Shown here one piece after another: positions 1 through 8,481 of a DNA stretch of 64,000 nt. Each line of letters opens with the position of its first letter. The first letter of the stretch is position 1. This DNA is from Streptomyces sp. NBC_00461 (lineage in GTDB: Bacteria; Actinomycetota; Actinomycetes; Streptomycetales; Streptomycetaceae), in assembly GCF_036013935.1 (NCBI RefSeq), contig NZ_CP107902.1, forward strand, positions 9,767,001-9,831,000, in the 5' to 3' direction. The position numbers and the translations under genes were made by a program. A model generated the notes under the pieces. The model ran no database searches, was not told the origin of the DNA, and worked only from the letters and a program-made list of their open reading frames with translations.

Positions 1-1236
1 CGCGGACAGGTCCGCCCCGCGCACCAGCAGCGTGACCGACTTGGCGCCCCGGGCCAGGTACATCGCCGCCTGCCCGGCCGAGTTGGCGCCGCCCACGATG
101 TACACGTCCTGCCCCTGGCAGGAGGCCGCCTCCGTGAGGGCCGAGCCGTAGAACACCCCGCAGCCGGTCAGGTCGTTGCAGCCGGGCGCCTCCAACTGCC
201 GGTACGACACCCCGGTCGCGAGGATCACACTGTGCGCGGCGACCGCCGAGCCGTCCGAGAACCGCACCGTCCGCGCGGCCCCGTTGGCCTCCAGTCCCGT
301 CACCTCCCGTGCGGAGAGGATCTCGGCGCCGAACCTCGCCGCCTGCCGCCGCGCACGGTCGGTGAGCTGGGCGCCCGACACCCCGTCCGGGAAGCCCAGG
401 TAGTTCTCGATCCGCGAGCTCTGGCCCGCCTGCCCGCCGGTCGCCGAGCGCTCCACGAGCACGGTCCGCAACCCCTCCGACGCCCCGTACACCGCGGCAC
501 CGAGCCCGGCCGGCCCGCCGCCGATGACGACGAGGTCGTAGAAGTCCGCGGCCGGAGTCGTCGCCAGGCCCACCCGCGAGGCCAGCTCGGGCGCCTCCGG
601 CTCGACCAGGGGCGTCCCGTCCGGGGTGATCACGAGCGGCAGCCGCTGCCCGTCCTGCCCGGCCGCCGCCAGCAGCCGCCTGCCCTCCGGCTCGTCCGCC
701 GAGTACCAGCGGTACGGCACCTGGTTGCGCGCGAGGAACTCCCGTACGTCCGAGGAGCGCGCCGACCAGCGGTGTCCGACGACCTTGGTGCTGGGCACCG
801 GCCGGAAGTCGCTGCAGCGCCAGGCTTCCAGCAGATCGTCCAGGACGGGGTAGAGCTTCTCCTCCGGCGGGTCCCAGGGCTTGAGCAGGTAGTGGTCCAG
901 GTCGACGACGTTTATCGCGTCGATCGCCGCACTGGTGTCGGCGTACGCGGTCAGAAGCACGCGCCGGGCCCCCGGATACACGTCCAGGGCCTGTTCCAGG
1001 AACTCGATGCCGTTCATCTGCGGCATGCGGTAGTCGGCGAGGATCACGGCCACGAGATCACCGCGCAGCTTCAGCTCCCGCAGCGCGTCCAGCGCGGACT
1101 CGCCGGACTCCGCGCGCACGATCCGGTACGACTCGCCGTAGCGGCGTCGCAGGTCCCGGGCGACCGCACGGGACACTCCCGGGTCGTCGTCCACGGTCAT
1201 GATCACGGTCCGCGCTGCGTCGGACGCCTGTGCCAT
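1..1236 (-). CDS. Response-regulator / glutaredoxin-like / FAD-dependent oxidoreductase fusion (3' end outside window)
   Basis: Read from an ATG at 1236 to the window edge (412 codons, no stop). The first ~135 residues form a CheY-like receiver with acidic cluster DDDP, phospho-acceptor Asp68 in LADYRMP, Thr in LLTAY and Lys119 in LLKPW. Residues ~140-230 resemble a glutaredoxin-type fold without the CxxC pair. From ~235 comes a thioredoxin-reductase-like flavoprotein with FAD motif GGGPAG and NAD(P) motif VGGANSAGQAA. The TrxR redox motif CATC is not found; only TGCGVFYG occurs there. It is therefore probably not a classical thioredoxin reductase but a phosphorylation-controlled NAD(P)H flavoenzyme of unknown substrate. 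It is divergent from the universal stress protein gene at 1461, so both probably share the 1237-1460 control region. Domain calls are confident; the function is inferred. Confidence 0.85.
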   Translation of the reverse strand, partial: MAQASDAARTVIMTVDDDPGVSRAVARDLRRRYGESYRIVRAESGESALDALRELKLRGDLVAVILADYRMPQMNGIEFLEQALDVYPGARRVLLTAYADTSAAIDAINVVDLDHYLLKPWDPPEEKLYPVLDDLLEAWRCSDFRPVPSTKVVGHRWSARSSDVREFLARNQVPYRWYSADEPEGRRLLAAAGQDGQRLPLVITPDGTPLVEPEAPELASRVGLATTPAADFYDLVVIGGGPAGLGAAVYGASEGLRTVLVERSATGGQAGQSSRIENYLGFPDGVSGAQLTDRARRQAARFGAEILSAREVTGLEANGAARTVRFSDGSAVAAHSVILATGVSYRQLEAPGCNDLTGCGVFYGSALTEAASCQGQDVYIVGGANSAGQAAMYLARGAKSVTLLVRGADLSA

Positions 1237-1460
1237 ACGTCTCCCACCCCGAGTGGTCGGGCCGACGGCACGGCGAGTCCTGTCGCAAGGGCAGCCACCG
1301 CGCCGGCTCCCGCCCATCGTATGTTCGATCGTCCCGCTTCGCTCCGGTATACGGCGGGCCGCCGGTCGGTGGCTCGTCCTTGCTCCCCTTGCGAGGTCGC
1401 GGGGACGGGGTGGTGAAGACTGGCTGCGATGGACGTGGCCACGACACTGGAGGCAGCCGC

Positions 1461-2333
1461 ATGACGCGCCCGATCACCGCAGGGGTCGACGGAACCGAGG
1501 AGAGCATCGCCGCACTGGACTGGGCAGCCAGGGAGGCGGTGCGCCTGGGGCTGGCGCTGAGGGTGGTGCAGGCCTGGAGCTTCCAGCCGTACGAGGGGAT
1601 CGACGCGGCCGACCCGGACACGCAGGCCGGGTGGGTGCGGGACGGGCTGGACGAGGTGGTCCGCGGCGTCACCGGGCGGCATCCGGACCTCGACGTCACC
1701 ACCGATGTCGTGACGGGTGAGCCGGTCGGGACACTGCTGGCCGCGGCCGCGGAGGCGGAGCTGCTGGTGCTCGGCTCGCGCGGGCACGGGCCCGTCGTCG
1801 GTTTCCTGCTCGGTTCCGTCGGCCAGCAGGTGATCGCCGAGGCGGCACGGCCGGTGGTGCTCGTGCGCGCCGGCGACCAGCCCGCGGCCGAGGCCGGCGG
1901 CCGTGAGGTCGTCGTCGGCCAGCAGGGCGAGCCGGATGACAGCGCCGAGACCTTGCGGTTCGCGTTCGAGACGGCGGCCGCCCGGGGCGCCACCGTGCGG
2001 GCGGTGCGGGCCTGGACGCTGCCGCCGGTGTTCGCCTACAGCCCCGGTTCGATGCGCCTCCTCGACGAGGCCGGAGGACTGGAGCCCTTCGAGAGGAAGG
2101 CACTCGCCGCGGCCCTGCAGCCGTGGCGGGAGCGGTTCCCCGACGTGCCCGTGGTCGAGCACGTGGAGATCGGCAGCGCGGGTCAGGTGCTGCTGTCGAT
2201 GACCGGGCGGGCCCAGCTGATGGTCGTCGGCCGACGCGCGCGCCGTACGGCGGTGGGCGCGCGCATCGGCTCGGTGGCGCACGGGGTCCTGCACCACGCG
2301 ACTTGCCCCGTGGCCGTGGTCCCGCACACCTGA
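1461..2333 (+). CDS. Universal stress protein with two Usp domains
   Basis: 290 residues made of two tandem Usp (UspA-like) domains. Each carries the ATP-binding Gx2Gx9GS signature: GSRGHGPVVGFLLGS in the first half and GRRARRTAVGARIGS in the second. Such proteins bind ATP and support survival in stationary phase, hypoxia or oxidative stress; the exact role is not predictable. The ATG at 1461 begins MTRPITAGVDG, where a Usp domain normally starts, and the upstream reading frame looks non-coding. The gene is divergent from the receiver-oxidoreductase fusion and ends convergently against the DUF4032 gene with one base between the stops, so no long terminator separates them. Confidence 0.93.
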   Translation: MTRPITAGVDGTEESIAALDWAAREAVRLGLALRVVQAWSFQPYEGIDAADPDTQAGWVRDGLDEVVRGVTGRHPDLDVTTDVVTGEPVGTLLAAAAEAELLVLGSRGHGPVVGFLLGSVGQQVIAEAARPVVLVRAGDQPAAEAGGREVVVGQQGEPDDSAETLRFAFETAAARGATVRAVRAWTLPPVFAYSPGSMRLLDEAGGLEPFERKALAAALQPWRERFPDVPVVEHVEIGSAGQVLLSMTGRAQLMVVGRRARRTAVGARIGSVAHGVLHHATCPVAVVPHT

Positions 2334-2334
2334 G

Positions 2335-3570
2335 TCACTCGCCGGTCATGGGCAGCAGCGTGTCGCGAGCCGTCGGGAGGATGCTGTTGATGTAGTCCTC
2401 GACGGCCGTGTCCAGCCCGATGTCGTGCTGCGCCCGCTCCGACAGGTACCAACGGTGCTCCAGCAGCTCGTGGTAGATCTCCGCCGCGTCCATCGTGCCG
2501 CGCAGTTCCAGGGGGACGGCCCTCACGGTGGGCCGGAAGACGTCCCGCACCCATCGGTGGGCCAGCACCTCGGGGCGGGCGGCGAGGGGGTCGCCGGGCG
2601 CGTAGTCGTCCTGGGTGGCCATCCAGCTCTCCAGGTCGTTGAGGAGCCGCCGGGCCTGGTTCTCCTCGGTGTCCAGGCCGGTCAGGCGCAGCAGTTGACG
2701 CTGGTGGTGGCCGGCGTCGACGACCTTGGGCACGAAGGTGACGGTGTCGCCGTTGGAGGAGTGCTGGATCTGCATCTCGGCCACGTCGAATCCGAGTTCG
2801 TTGAGGCGGCGGATCCGGCGCTCTATGTAGTGGTGCTTGCCGGCCGGGTACACGGAGGTGCGGGTCAGCTCCTCCCACAGGCCGCCGTAGCGTGCGCAGA
2901 TCTCCATGCCGAACTCGACCGGATCCACGGACGGGTGCAGTGCTCCGGACGCCTCCAGGTCGAGGAGTTCGCCGCTGATGTTCACCCGGGCGAGGTCGAG
3001 GTCGTACTCGCGCTGTCCGCCGCTGAGCCGGGGGTGCAGGTCGCCTGTCTCGGCGTCCACGAGGTAGGCGGCGTAGGCGCCCGCGTCGCGTCGGAAGAGG
3101 GTGTTGGACAGCGAGCAGTCGCCCCAGGCGAATCCGGCGAGGTGCAGGCGCACCAGCAGCACGGCCAGCGCGTCCATGAGACGGTGCATGGTGGCCGGGC
3201 GCATGGTCGTCTCGAACATCGAGCGGTACGGCTGCGACCCGCGCAGATGCCGGGTGATCAGCACCGGTTCCAGCGGGGCGCCCTCCTCGTCGGCCCGCCC
3301 GGTGACCACGGCCAGCGGATCCACTGCGGGTATGCCGAGCCGGTCCAGGTCGCGCAGCAGCTCGTACTCGCGCAGCGCGGGCCGCTCGGCGAGTTCCTTG
3401 ACGGCGATGACCTCGTCCCCGGCGCGGGCGTAGCGCACGACGTGGCGGGATATACCGCGCGGCAGGGGGACCAGGTATTCGTCGGGCCACTCCTCCAGCG
3501 GGAGCTGCCAGGGCAGGGCCAGCAGGAGCGCGGGATGCTCCGGGTTCGTCGCGCTGATCTGCAGTGCCAT
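2335..3570 (-). CDS. DUF4032 domain protein with kinase-like fold
   Basis: 411 residues. The first ~220 residues resemble a lipopolysaccharide-kinase/RIO-type small-molecule kinase fold: a VIAVKEL lysine strand, the catalytic-loop-like segment WGDCSLSNTLF and a metal-site-like LVDAETGD. The C-terminal half is the DUF4032 region typical of actinobacteria. No substrate is known for this family. The ATG at 3570 follows the MBL-fold gene stop by 41 bp on the same strand, so the two may be cotranscribed. The 3' end is convergent with the Usp gene. Family recognition is strong and biochemical role unknown. Confidence 0.88.
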   Translation of the reverse strand: MALQISATNPEHPALLLALPWQLPLEEWPDEYLVPLPRGISRHVVRYARAGDEVIAVKELAERPALREYELLRDLDRLGIPAVDPLAVVTGRADEEGAPLEPVLITRHLRGSQPYRSMFETTMRPATMHRLMDALAVLLVRLHLAGFAWGDCSLSNTLFRRDAGAYAAYLVDAETGDLHPRLSGGQREYDLDLARVNISGELLDLEASGALHPSVDPVEFGMEICARYGGLWEELTRTSVYPAGKHHYIERRIRRLNELGFDVAEMQIQHSSNGDTVTFVPKVVDAGHHQRQLLRLTGLDTEENQARRLLNDLESWMATQDDYAPGDPLAARPEVLAHRWVRDVFRPTVRAVPLELRGTMDAAEIYHELLEHRWYLSERAQHDIGLDTAVEDYINSILPTARDTLLPMTGE

Positions 3571-3611
3571 GGCTCGCGTTTCCTTGCCTCGCCGGTGATC
3601 GTCACCTCACC

Positions 3612-4358
3612 TTAGAGGGCGCGCTCCTTGGCCTGAAGTGCCGCTTCACCCACTGGACCGCGGTGTGCGGGGCCGTGTCCGGGAAGCAGCAGGTCGCCGT
3701 CCAGGGCGGCCAGTACGTCCAGTGAGGCAACGGCACGTTCGCGCTGGTGGTGGAACATGTCGGGCAGCAGCTGCGGCCCCTTGACCCGCGAGGTGGGGTG
3801 GGCGCTGGCCAGGGCGTCGCCCGAGATCAGCACCCCGGCGTGCGGAAGGTGGAAGGCGGCGTGCCCGTCGGTGTGGCCGGGCGTGTGCACCGGCACCGGC
3901 CGGCCCGGCAGATCCAGCGGGCCCGTCGTCGGGAATACCTCCGGGGCCGCGACCGGCACATGGGCCGTGCCGCCGGAGCGGAGGGCGTGCACCGACCAGG
4001 GCAGCACACCGGGCCGCCAGCTGTTCCGCATTACCTGCCCGACGGTCACCTGGTGCAGGAACTCCCGGCGCGCGTGCGGCACTTCGGCCTCGTGGAGGTA
4101 CACGGGCGTGCCGTAGGTGCTGCGCAGGTACTCGGCTGAGCCCAGGTGGTCGTTGTGCGCGTGCGTGATCAGCACCGCCGCGACCGCCTCCGGTGAACCG
4201 CCCACCGTCGCCAGGGACGCGAGCACCTGCTCCCGGTCCCCGAGGTAGCCGGTGTCGATCAGGGTGATCTCGTCACCCTCGGTGAGGATCACCCAGTTGG
4301 TGTTGCTGCCGTGCACCAGATGAATGCCGTCGGCGACTTGCCGCACGTCTGCCCGCAT
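3612..4358 (-). CDS. MBL-fold metallo-hydrolase
   Basis: 248 residues from the ATG at 4358 (MRADVRQVADG). The metallo-beta-lactamase signature THAHNDHLG supplies the first zinc ligands, PGHTDGH the third histidine, SGDAL the bridging aspartate and LPGHGPAH the last histidine. The protein is of glyoxalase II / general thioester or lactone hydrolase size and has no signal peptide. The substrate cannot be told from sequence. The frame stays open upstream, but residues before this Met are low-complexity and arginine-rich, so the internal start is preferred. It lies upstream of the DUF4032 gene on the same strand and downstream of a hairpin at 4469-4503 that closes the AlkB-like gene. Confidence 0.9.
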   Translation of the reverse strand: MRADVRQVADGIHLVHGSNTNWVILTEGDEITLIDTGYLGDREQVLASLATVGGSPEAVAAVLITHAHNDHLGSAEYLRSTYGTPVYLHEAEVPHARREFLHQVTVGQVMRNSWRPGVLPWSVHALRSGGTAHVPVAAPEVFPTTGPLDLPGRPVPVHTPGHTDGHAAFHLPHAGVLISGDALASAHPTSRVKGPQLLPDMFHHQRERAVASLDVLAALDGDLLLPGHGPAHRGPVGEAALQAKERAL

Positions 4359-4468
4359 GATTGCCCCGTGTGGTGAGGTCCCTGCCCGACCGCACCAGCA
4401 AAGCAGACCCGGCCCGCACCGGAACCGGCGGGTCCGCGCCAATCTGCGGGCGGTCCCGACCTGCGGTA

Positions 4469-4503
4469 GGGCTGCCTCCGGCACCGTCCGCCGGAGGCAG
4501 CCC
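4469..4503 (-). terminator. Hairpin downstream of the AlkB-like gene
   Basis: Perfect 14-bp inverted repeat: GGGCTGCCTCCGGC at 4469-4482 and its complement at 4490-4503, with a 7-nt loop. It lies between the stop of the AlkB-like gene (4537) and the start of the MBL gene (4358), both minus strand. There is no T tract, as is usual for Streptomyces hairpin terminators. Confidence 0.7.
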
Positions 4504-4536
4504 CCTGCGTGCAGCCGAAGCGGCCGCCTCTCCGCC

Positions 4537-5163
4537 TCACTGCACGCCGTGCGGGCGGAACTGGATGCTGATGCGCGGCCCCGCGGCGCGTGCGGTCTTC
4601 GGTACGCAGTGCTCCCAGGTCCGCTGGCAGGAGCCCCCCATCACGATGAGGTCGCCGTGCCCCAGCGGGCGTCGCACACTGTCGCCGCCCCGCGCGGGAC
4701 GCAACAGCAGATCGCGTGGCGCGCCCACCGAGAGGATGGCGACCATCGTGTCCTCGCGGGCGCCCCGTCCGGTCCGGTCCCCGTGCCAGGCGACACTGTC
4801 CCGTCCGTCGCGGTAGTAGCAGAGCCCGGCCGTGGTGAACGGCTCGCCCAGCTCCTCGGTGTAGTGCGCGGACAGCGCGCGGCGGGCCTCGTCCAGCGCC
4901 GGGTGCGGGAGCGCGTCGCCCGCTCGGTAGTACGCGAGCAGCCGCGGTACGTCGATGACCTGGTCGTACATCGTGCGTCGTTCGGCGTGCCACGGAACCT
5001 CGGCGGCCAGCTGTTCGAACAGGCTGTCCGAGCCGGCGAGCCATCCGGGCAGCACGTCGATCCAGGCGCCGAGGCCGAGCGGGGTCCGGCGGATCCCGTC
5101 GAGGGAGCCGAGACGCAGCTGGTCGGTCTGGTCGAAGAGCGAGCCCTGGAGGTGCGTGGTCAT
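4537..5163 (-). CDS. AlkB-like 2-oxoglutarate/Fe(II) dioxygenase
   Basis: 208 residues of the AlkB / 2OG-FeII oxygenase fold. The iron ligands are His127 and Asp129 in AWHGDRTG and a distal His in WEHCVPKT; the 2-oxoglutarate arginine is in RISIQFRP. Family members oxidatively remove alkyl groups from DNA, RNA or protein; the LLRPARGGD-GDLIVMGG layout fits DNA-repair-type AlkB. The ATG at 5163 is used because the upstream frame enters the divergent control region. The gene is divergent from the TetR regulator at 5266, with palindromes in the 102-bp gap, so TetR may control both directions. Confidence 0.9.
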   Translation of the reverse strand: MTTHLQGSLFDQTDQLRLGSLDGIRRTPLGLGAWIDVLPGWLAGSDSLFEQLAAEVPWHAERRTMYDQVIDVPRLLAYYRAGDALPHPALDEARRALSAHYTEELGEPFTTAGLCYYRDGRDSVAWHGDRTGRGAREDTMVAILSVGAPRDLLLRPARGGDSVRRPLGHGDLIVMGGSCQRTWEHCVPKTARAAGPRISIQFRPHGVQ

Positions 5164-5218
5164 GGATCCAGCGTACTCCTTATTCGAAAGTGTGTTCCTA
5201 TTAATGTCGGAGAGCTTT

Positions 5219-5253
5219 CGATACATCGATGTATCGGATACATTCCCGTATCG
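5219..5253. promoter_or_regulatory. Palindromic operator candidate for the TetR regulator
   Basis: Positions 5219-5236 read CGATACATCGATGTATCG, a perfect 18-bp palindrome. A second, imperfect copy of the same half-sites (CGGATACA ... CGTATCG) spans 5235-5253. The pair ends 12 bp before the ATG of the TetR gene and lies 56 bp upstream of the divergent AlkB-like gene. Position and symmetry fit an autoregulatory TetR operator; binding is inferred. Confidence 0.65.
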
Positions 5254-5265
5254 AACGGAGGGCTC

Positions 5266-5892
5266 ATGGTTGCTGGAGAGACGGTGCGGCGGGTCACCCG
5301 GCGCCGGGTCCGCACGCGCGCCAATCTCCTCGACGCCGCCTTCGCCGTGTTCGCGGCCAAGGGCTTCGGGCGGGTCTCGATCGAGGAGGTCTGCGAGGCC
5401 GCCGGCTACAGCAGGGGCGCCTTCTACTCCAACTTCGACAGCCTGGACGAGCTGTTCTTCGCCCTCTACCGGCAGCGCGCCGACCTGATCGCGGACCAGG
5501 TGGCCGGAGCGCTCGCCCAGGACGGGCCGGACCTCGACGTGCCGGCCGCGGTCGACCGCGTCACCGAGGTGCTGCTCCTCGATCTGGACTGGCTCCTGGT
5601 GAAGACGGACTTCCTGGTGCACGCCGCCCGCGATCCACAGGTCGCCGAGACGCTGCTGGAGCACCGGGCGCGACTGCGCGGGGCGATCGCGGACCGGCTC
5701 GCCCGCGCGGGGGGCTTCGCCGAACCGCCCGCCGTGCTCGGTGACATGGACGGCGCGGCCCACGCCGTGGTCGCCGCGTACGACGGTGTCACCACCCAAC
5801 TGCTGCTGGACAGGGACGTCGACGGCGCGCGCGCCTGGCTCAAACAACTGCTCACCGCGCTGCTGACCGACGGCAGCGGCAACCTCCGATAG
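5266..5892 (+). CDS. TetR/AcrR family regulator
   Basis: 208 residues. The N-terminal HTH reads RANLLDAAFAVFAAKGF then VSIEEVCEAAGYSRGAFYSN, the classical TetR DNA-binding block at residues ~17-62; the remainder is a helical ligand domain. The ATG at 5266 has an upstream ACGGAGGG Shine-Dalgarno. It is followed 59 bp later by an FAD-dependent dehydrogenase on the same strand, its likely target and operon partner, and it is divergent from an AlkB-like gene. The strong palindrome at 5219-5253 is a plausible operator. The ligand is unknown. Confidence 0.93.
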   Translation: MVAGETVRRVTRRRVRTRANLLDAAFAVFAAKGFGRVSIEEVCEAAGYSRGAFYSNFDSLDELFFALYRQRADLIADQVAGALAQDGPDLDVPAAVDRVTEVLLLDLDWLLVKTDFLVHAARDPQVAETLLEHRARLRGAIADRLARAGGFAEPPAVLGDMDGAAHAVVAAYDGVTTQLLLDRDVDGARAWLKQLLTALLTDGSGNLR

Positions 5893-5951
5893 AGCCCGAC
5901 CAGACCCCGAACGACCCCGGCAAGACCCCGACAAGAAAAGGAATCCTCGAC

Positions 5952-7625
5952 ATGGACGCGGACGTCATCGTCGTCGGAGCGGGCCTCGCGGGCCTGGTCG
6001 CCGCCCACGAGCTCACCAGCCAGGGCCGGAGGGTCGCGCTGGTCGACCAGGAGAACGCCGCCAACCTCGGCGGGCAGGCGTTCTGGTCCTTCGGCGGCCT
6101 GTTCCTCGTCGACTCCCCGGAGCAGCGCCGCCTCGGCATCAAGGACTCCTTCGACCTGGCCTGGAGCGACTGGCAGGGCAGCGCACAGTTCGACCGGATC
6201 GACGACGAGGACTCCTGGGCGGTGCGCTGGGCGCGTGCCTACGTCGAGTTCGCGGCGGGGGAGAAGCGTGCCTGGCTGGAGAGCCACGGCATCAAGTTCC
6301 TGCCCACCGTCGGCTGGGCCGAGCGCGGCGACCTGCGCGCGGACGGACACGGCAACTCCGTTCCCCGCTTCCATGTCACCTGGGGCACCGGCACGGGTGT
6401 CGTGGAGCCGTTCGTCGACCACGCCAAGCAGGCCGCACGCGACGGGCTGCTCACCTTCTACCACCGCCACCAGGTCGACGAGCTGGTCATCGAGGAGGGC
6501 GCGGCGCGCGGGGTGCACGGCACGGTCCTCGCCCAGGACAACGCCCCCCGAGGCATCTCCTCCAACCGCGACCGGATCGGCGAGTTCGAACTCACCGCGC
6601 AGGCCGTCGTCGTGACCACCGGCGGCATCGGCGCCAACCACGACATCGTCCGCCGCTACTGGCCGGCGCGCCTGGGCACCCCGCCCGCCGAGATGGTCAC
6701 GGGCGTGCCCGCGTACGTCGACGGCCGCATGCTCGACATCAGCGCCGAGGCGGGCGTACGGCTGGTCAACCGCGACCGCATGTGGCACTACACCGAGGGT
6801 GTGCAGAACTGGGACCCGATCTGGCCCGGCCACGGCATCCGCATCCTTCCCGGACCGTCCTCACTGTGGTTCGACGCCCTCGGCCGCCGCCTGCCCGACC
6901 CGTGCCTGCCCGGCTACGACACCCTCAGCACCCTCAAGCACCTGCGCACCACCGAGGACATCGCCGGCCACGACCACTCCTGGTTCATCCTCACCCAGAA
7001 GATCATCGAGAAGGAGTTCGCGCTGTCGGGCTCCGAGCAGAACCCCGACATCACCGCCAAGGACAAGGGCGCGGTCCTGCGCGACCGTCTGCTCGGCAAG
7101 GGCGCCCCGGGCCCGGTCGACGCGTTCCTGCGCAAGGGCGCCGACTTCGTGACCGCGCCCACCCTGGAGCAACTCGTCACGAAGATGAACGAGTTGACGG
7201 ACAAGCCCCTGCTCGACGCGGCCGAGCTGCGCCGCCAGATCGAGGCCCGCGACCTGCAGATCGCCAACCCGTACAGCAAGGACTCCCAGGTCCAGGGCAT
7301 CCGCAACGCCCGCCGCTACATCGGCGACCGCCTCGGCCGCGTCGCCACCCCGCACCGCATCCTCGACCCCGCGGCGGGTCCGCTCATCGGCGTCAAACTC
7401 CACGTCCTCACCCGCAAGACCCTCGGCGGCATCCAGACCGACCTCGACTCGCGCGCCCTGAACGCCGACGGTGACCCGATCGAGGGGCTCTACGCGGCGG
7501 GCGAGGTCGCCGGCTTCGGCGGCGGAGGCGTCCACGGCTACAACGCCCTGGAGGGCACCTTCCTCGGCGGCTGCCTCTTCTCCGGCCGGGCGGCCGGACG
7601 GGCGGCGGCGAAGCAGACCGCCTGA
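5952..7625 (+). CDS. FAD-binding dehydrogenase of the KstD / fumarate reductase flavoprotein superfamily
   Basis: 557 residues. It starts with the Rossmann FAD motif VIVVGAGLAGLVAAHEL and then NLGGQAFWSFGG. The C-terminus has a second FAD-contact segment, GEVAGFGGGGVHGYNALEG. This architecture matches FAD-binding dehydrogenases of the succinate dehydrogenase/fumarate reductase flavoprotein family, including 3-ketosteroid delta-1-dehydrogenases. The substrate is not determined here. The ATG at 5952 follows an AAGGAATC purine stretch. It is probably cotranscribed with the TetR gene and closed by the strong hairpin at 7642-7689. Confidence 0.9.
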   Translation: MDADVIVVGAGLAGLVAAHELTSQGRRVALVDQENAANLGGQAFWSFGGLFLVDSPEQRRLGIKDSFDLAWSDWQGSAQFDRIDDEDSWAVRWARAYVEFAAGEKRAWLESHGIKFLPTVGWAERGDLRADGHGNSVPRFHVTWGTGTGVVEPFVDHAKQAARDGLLTFYHRHQVDELVIEEGAARGVHGTVLAQDNAPRGISSNRDRIGEFELTAQAVVVTTGGIGANHDIVRRYWPARLGTPPAEMVTGVPAYVDGRMLDISAEAGVRLVNRDRMWHYTEGVQNWDPIWPGHGIRILPGPSSLWFDALGRRLPDPCLPGYDTLSTLKHLRTTEDIAGHDHSWFILTQKIIEKEFALSGSEQNPDITAKDKGAVLRDRLLGKGAPGPVDAFLRKGADFVTAPTLEQLVTKMNELTDKPLLDAAELRRQIEARDLQIANPYSKDSQVQGIRNARRYIGDRLGRVATPHRILDPAAGPLIGVKLHVLTRKTLGGIQTDLDSRALNADGDPIEGLYAAGEVAGFGGGGVHGYNALEGTFLGGCLFSGRAAGRAAAKQTA

Positions 7626-7641
7626 CCGATTCCGCACGTGC

Positions 7642-7689
7642 GCGCCGCAGGGGCGGTCGGGGAAGGCGACCCGACCGCCCCTGCGGCGC
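7642..7689 (+). terminator. 20-bp-stem terminator after the FAD dehydrogenase
   Basis: Near-perfect hairpin: arms 7642-7661 and 7670-7689 pair over 20 bp around an 8-nt loop. It starts 17 bp after the stop of the dehydrogenase gene and separates it from the FadR operon. No T tract follows. Confidence 0.85.
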
Positions 7690-7728
7690 AGGTGTGTGAA
7701 CAACCGGTCGCAGCAAGGGGATTGACCG

Positions 7729-8481
7729 GTGCCGCCGCGCACTGGTTCAGTGGCTCAGCCACTCATCCACCCCTTTCCGTGCGAGGTGACATCCGTGGAG
7801 GCACTGCCCCGCGAGACGATCGTGGACGTCCTGGAGACCCGGCTGCGCGAGGACATCCTGGACGGACGCCATCCGGCGGGCAGCTATCTGCCCCCGGAAC
7901 GCCAACTGGCCGACGGATACGGCGTCACCCGCACCACCCTCAAGCACGCCTTCGGCCGGCTGGTGCAGGCCGGCCTCCTTGAGACCCGGCACGGCGTCGG
8001 CACCAAGGTGCGCGACTACGCACGGCTGGGCGGCGCGGACCTGCTGCCGATGCTCGTGCGGCACGACGCGACATGGGTGCGCGAGATCTTCGAAGTACGC
8101 CGGTCCGTGGGCGCGTTGATCGCCGAACGGGCCGCGGCGCGGGCCAACCGCAAGCAGTACACCGAACTGCGCCGCCTCCTTGCGGCCGTACGGGAGGCGG
8201 ACGGAGGGGACGCCGTGCAGCTCGCCGACGTGGAGGTGCACCGCGCCCTCGCCCGGGCGACCGGCAACCGTGTCTACGTCCTGCTCACCAACACCCTCTT
8301 CAACGCCTACCTCCCCGTCCGCGCAGCCCTGCGCGGGCCGTTCACCGACCCGGAGGCAGCGCACCGGCGGCTCGCTCCGGTGGTGGAGGCGGTGACCTCG
8401 GGCGACGGCCGACGGGCACACTCCGCCGCGGACACCTATCTGCGCGACACCGAGCGGATCATGCTGGAGGGACTCGCGTGA
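7729..8481 (+). CDS. FadR/GntR family regulator
   Basis: About 250 residues. The N-terminal winged HTH includes LREDILDGRHPAGSYLPPER and VTRTTLKHAFGRLVQAGLLE, the GntR signature; an all-helical FCD ligand domain follows (EIFEVRRSVGALIAERAA; DVEVHRALARATGN). The FadR subfamily usually senses acyl-CoAs or small acids. The start is ambiguous: GTG 7729 has AAGGGG 8 nt upstream, while GTG 7786 or 7795 would begin nearer the HTH, the latter with GAGG 8 nt upstream. Its stop overlaps the next gene by 4 bp (GTGA), so it heads a three-gene operon with a putative lipid-binding protein and a GMC oxidoreductase. Confidence 0.88.
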   Translation: MPPRTGSVAQPLIHPFPCEVTSVEALPRETIVDVLETRLREDILDGRHPAGSYLPPERQLADGYGVTRTTLKHAFGRLVQAGLLETRHGVGTKVRDYARLGGADLLPMLVRHDATWVREIFEVRRSVGALIAERAAARANRKQYTELRRLLAAVREADGGDAVQLADVEVHRALARATGNRVYVLLTNTLFNAYLPVRAALRGPFTDPEAAHRRLAPVVEAVTSGDGRRAHSAADTYLRDTERIMLEGLA

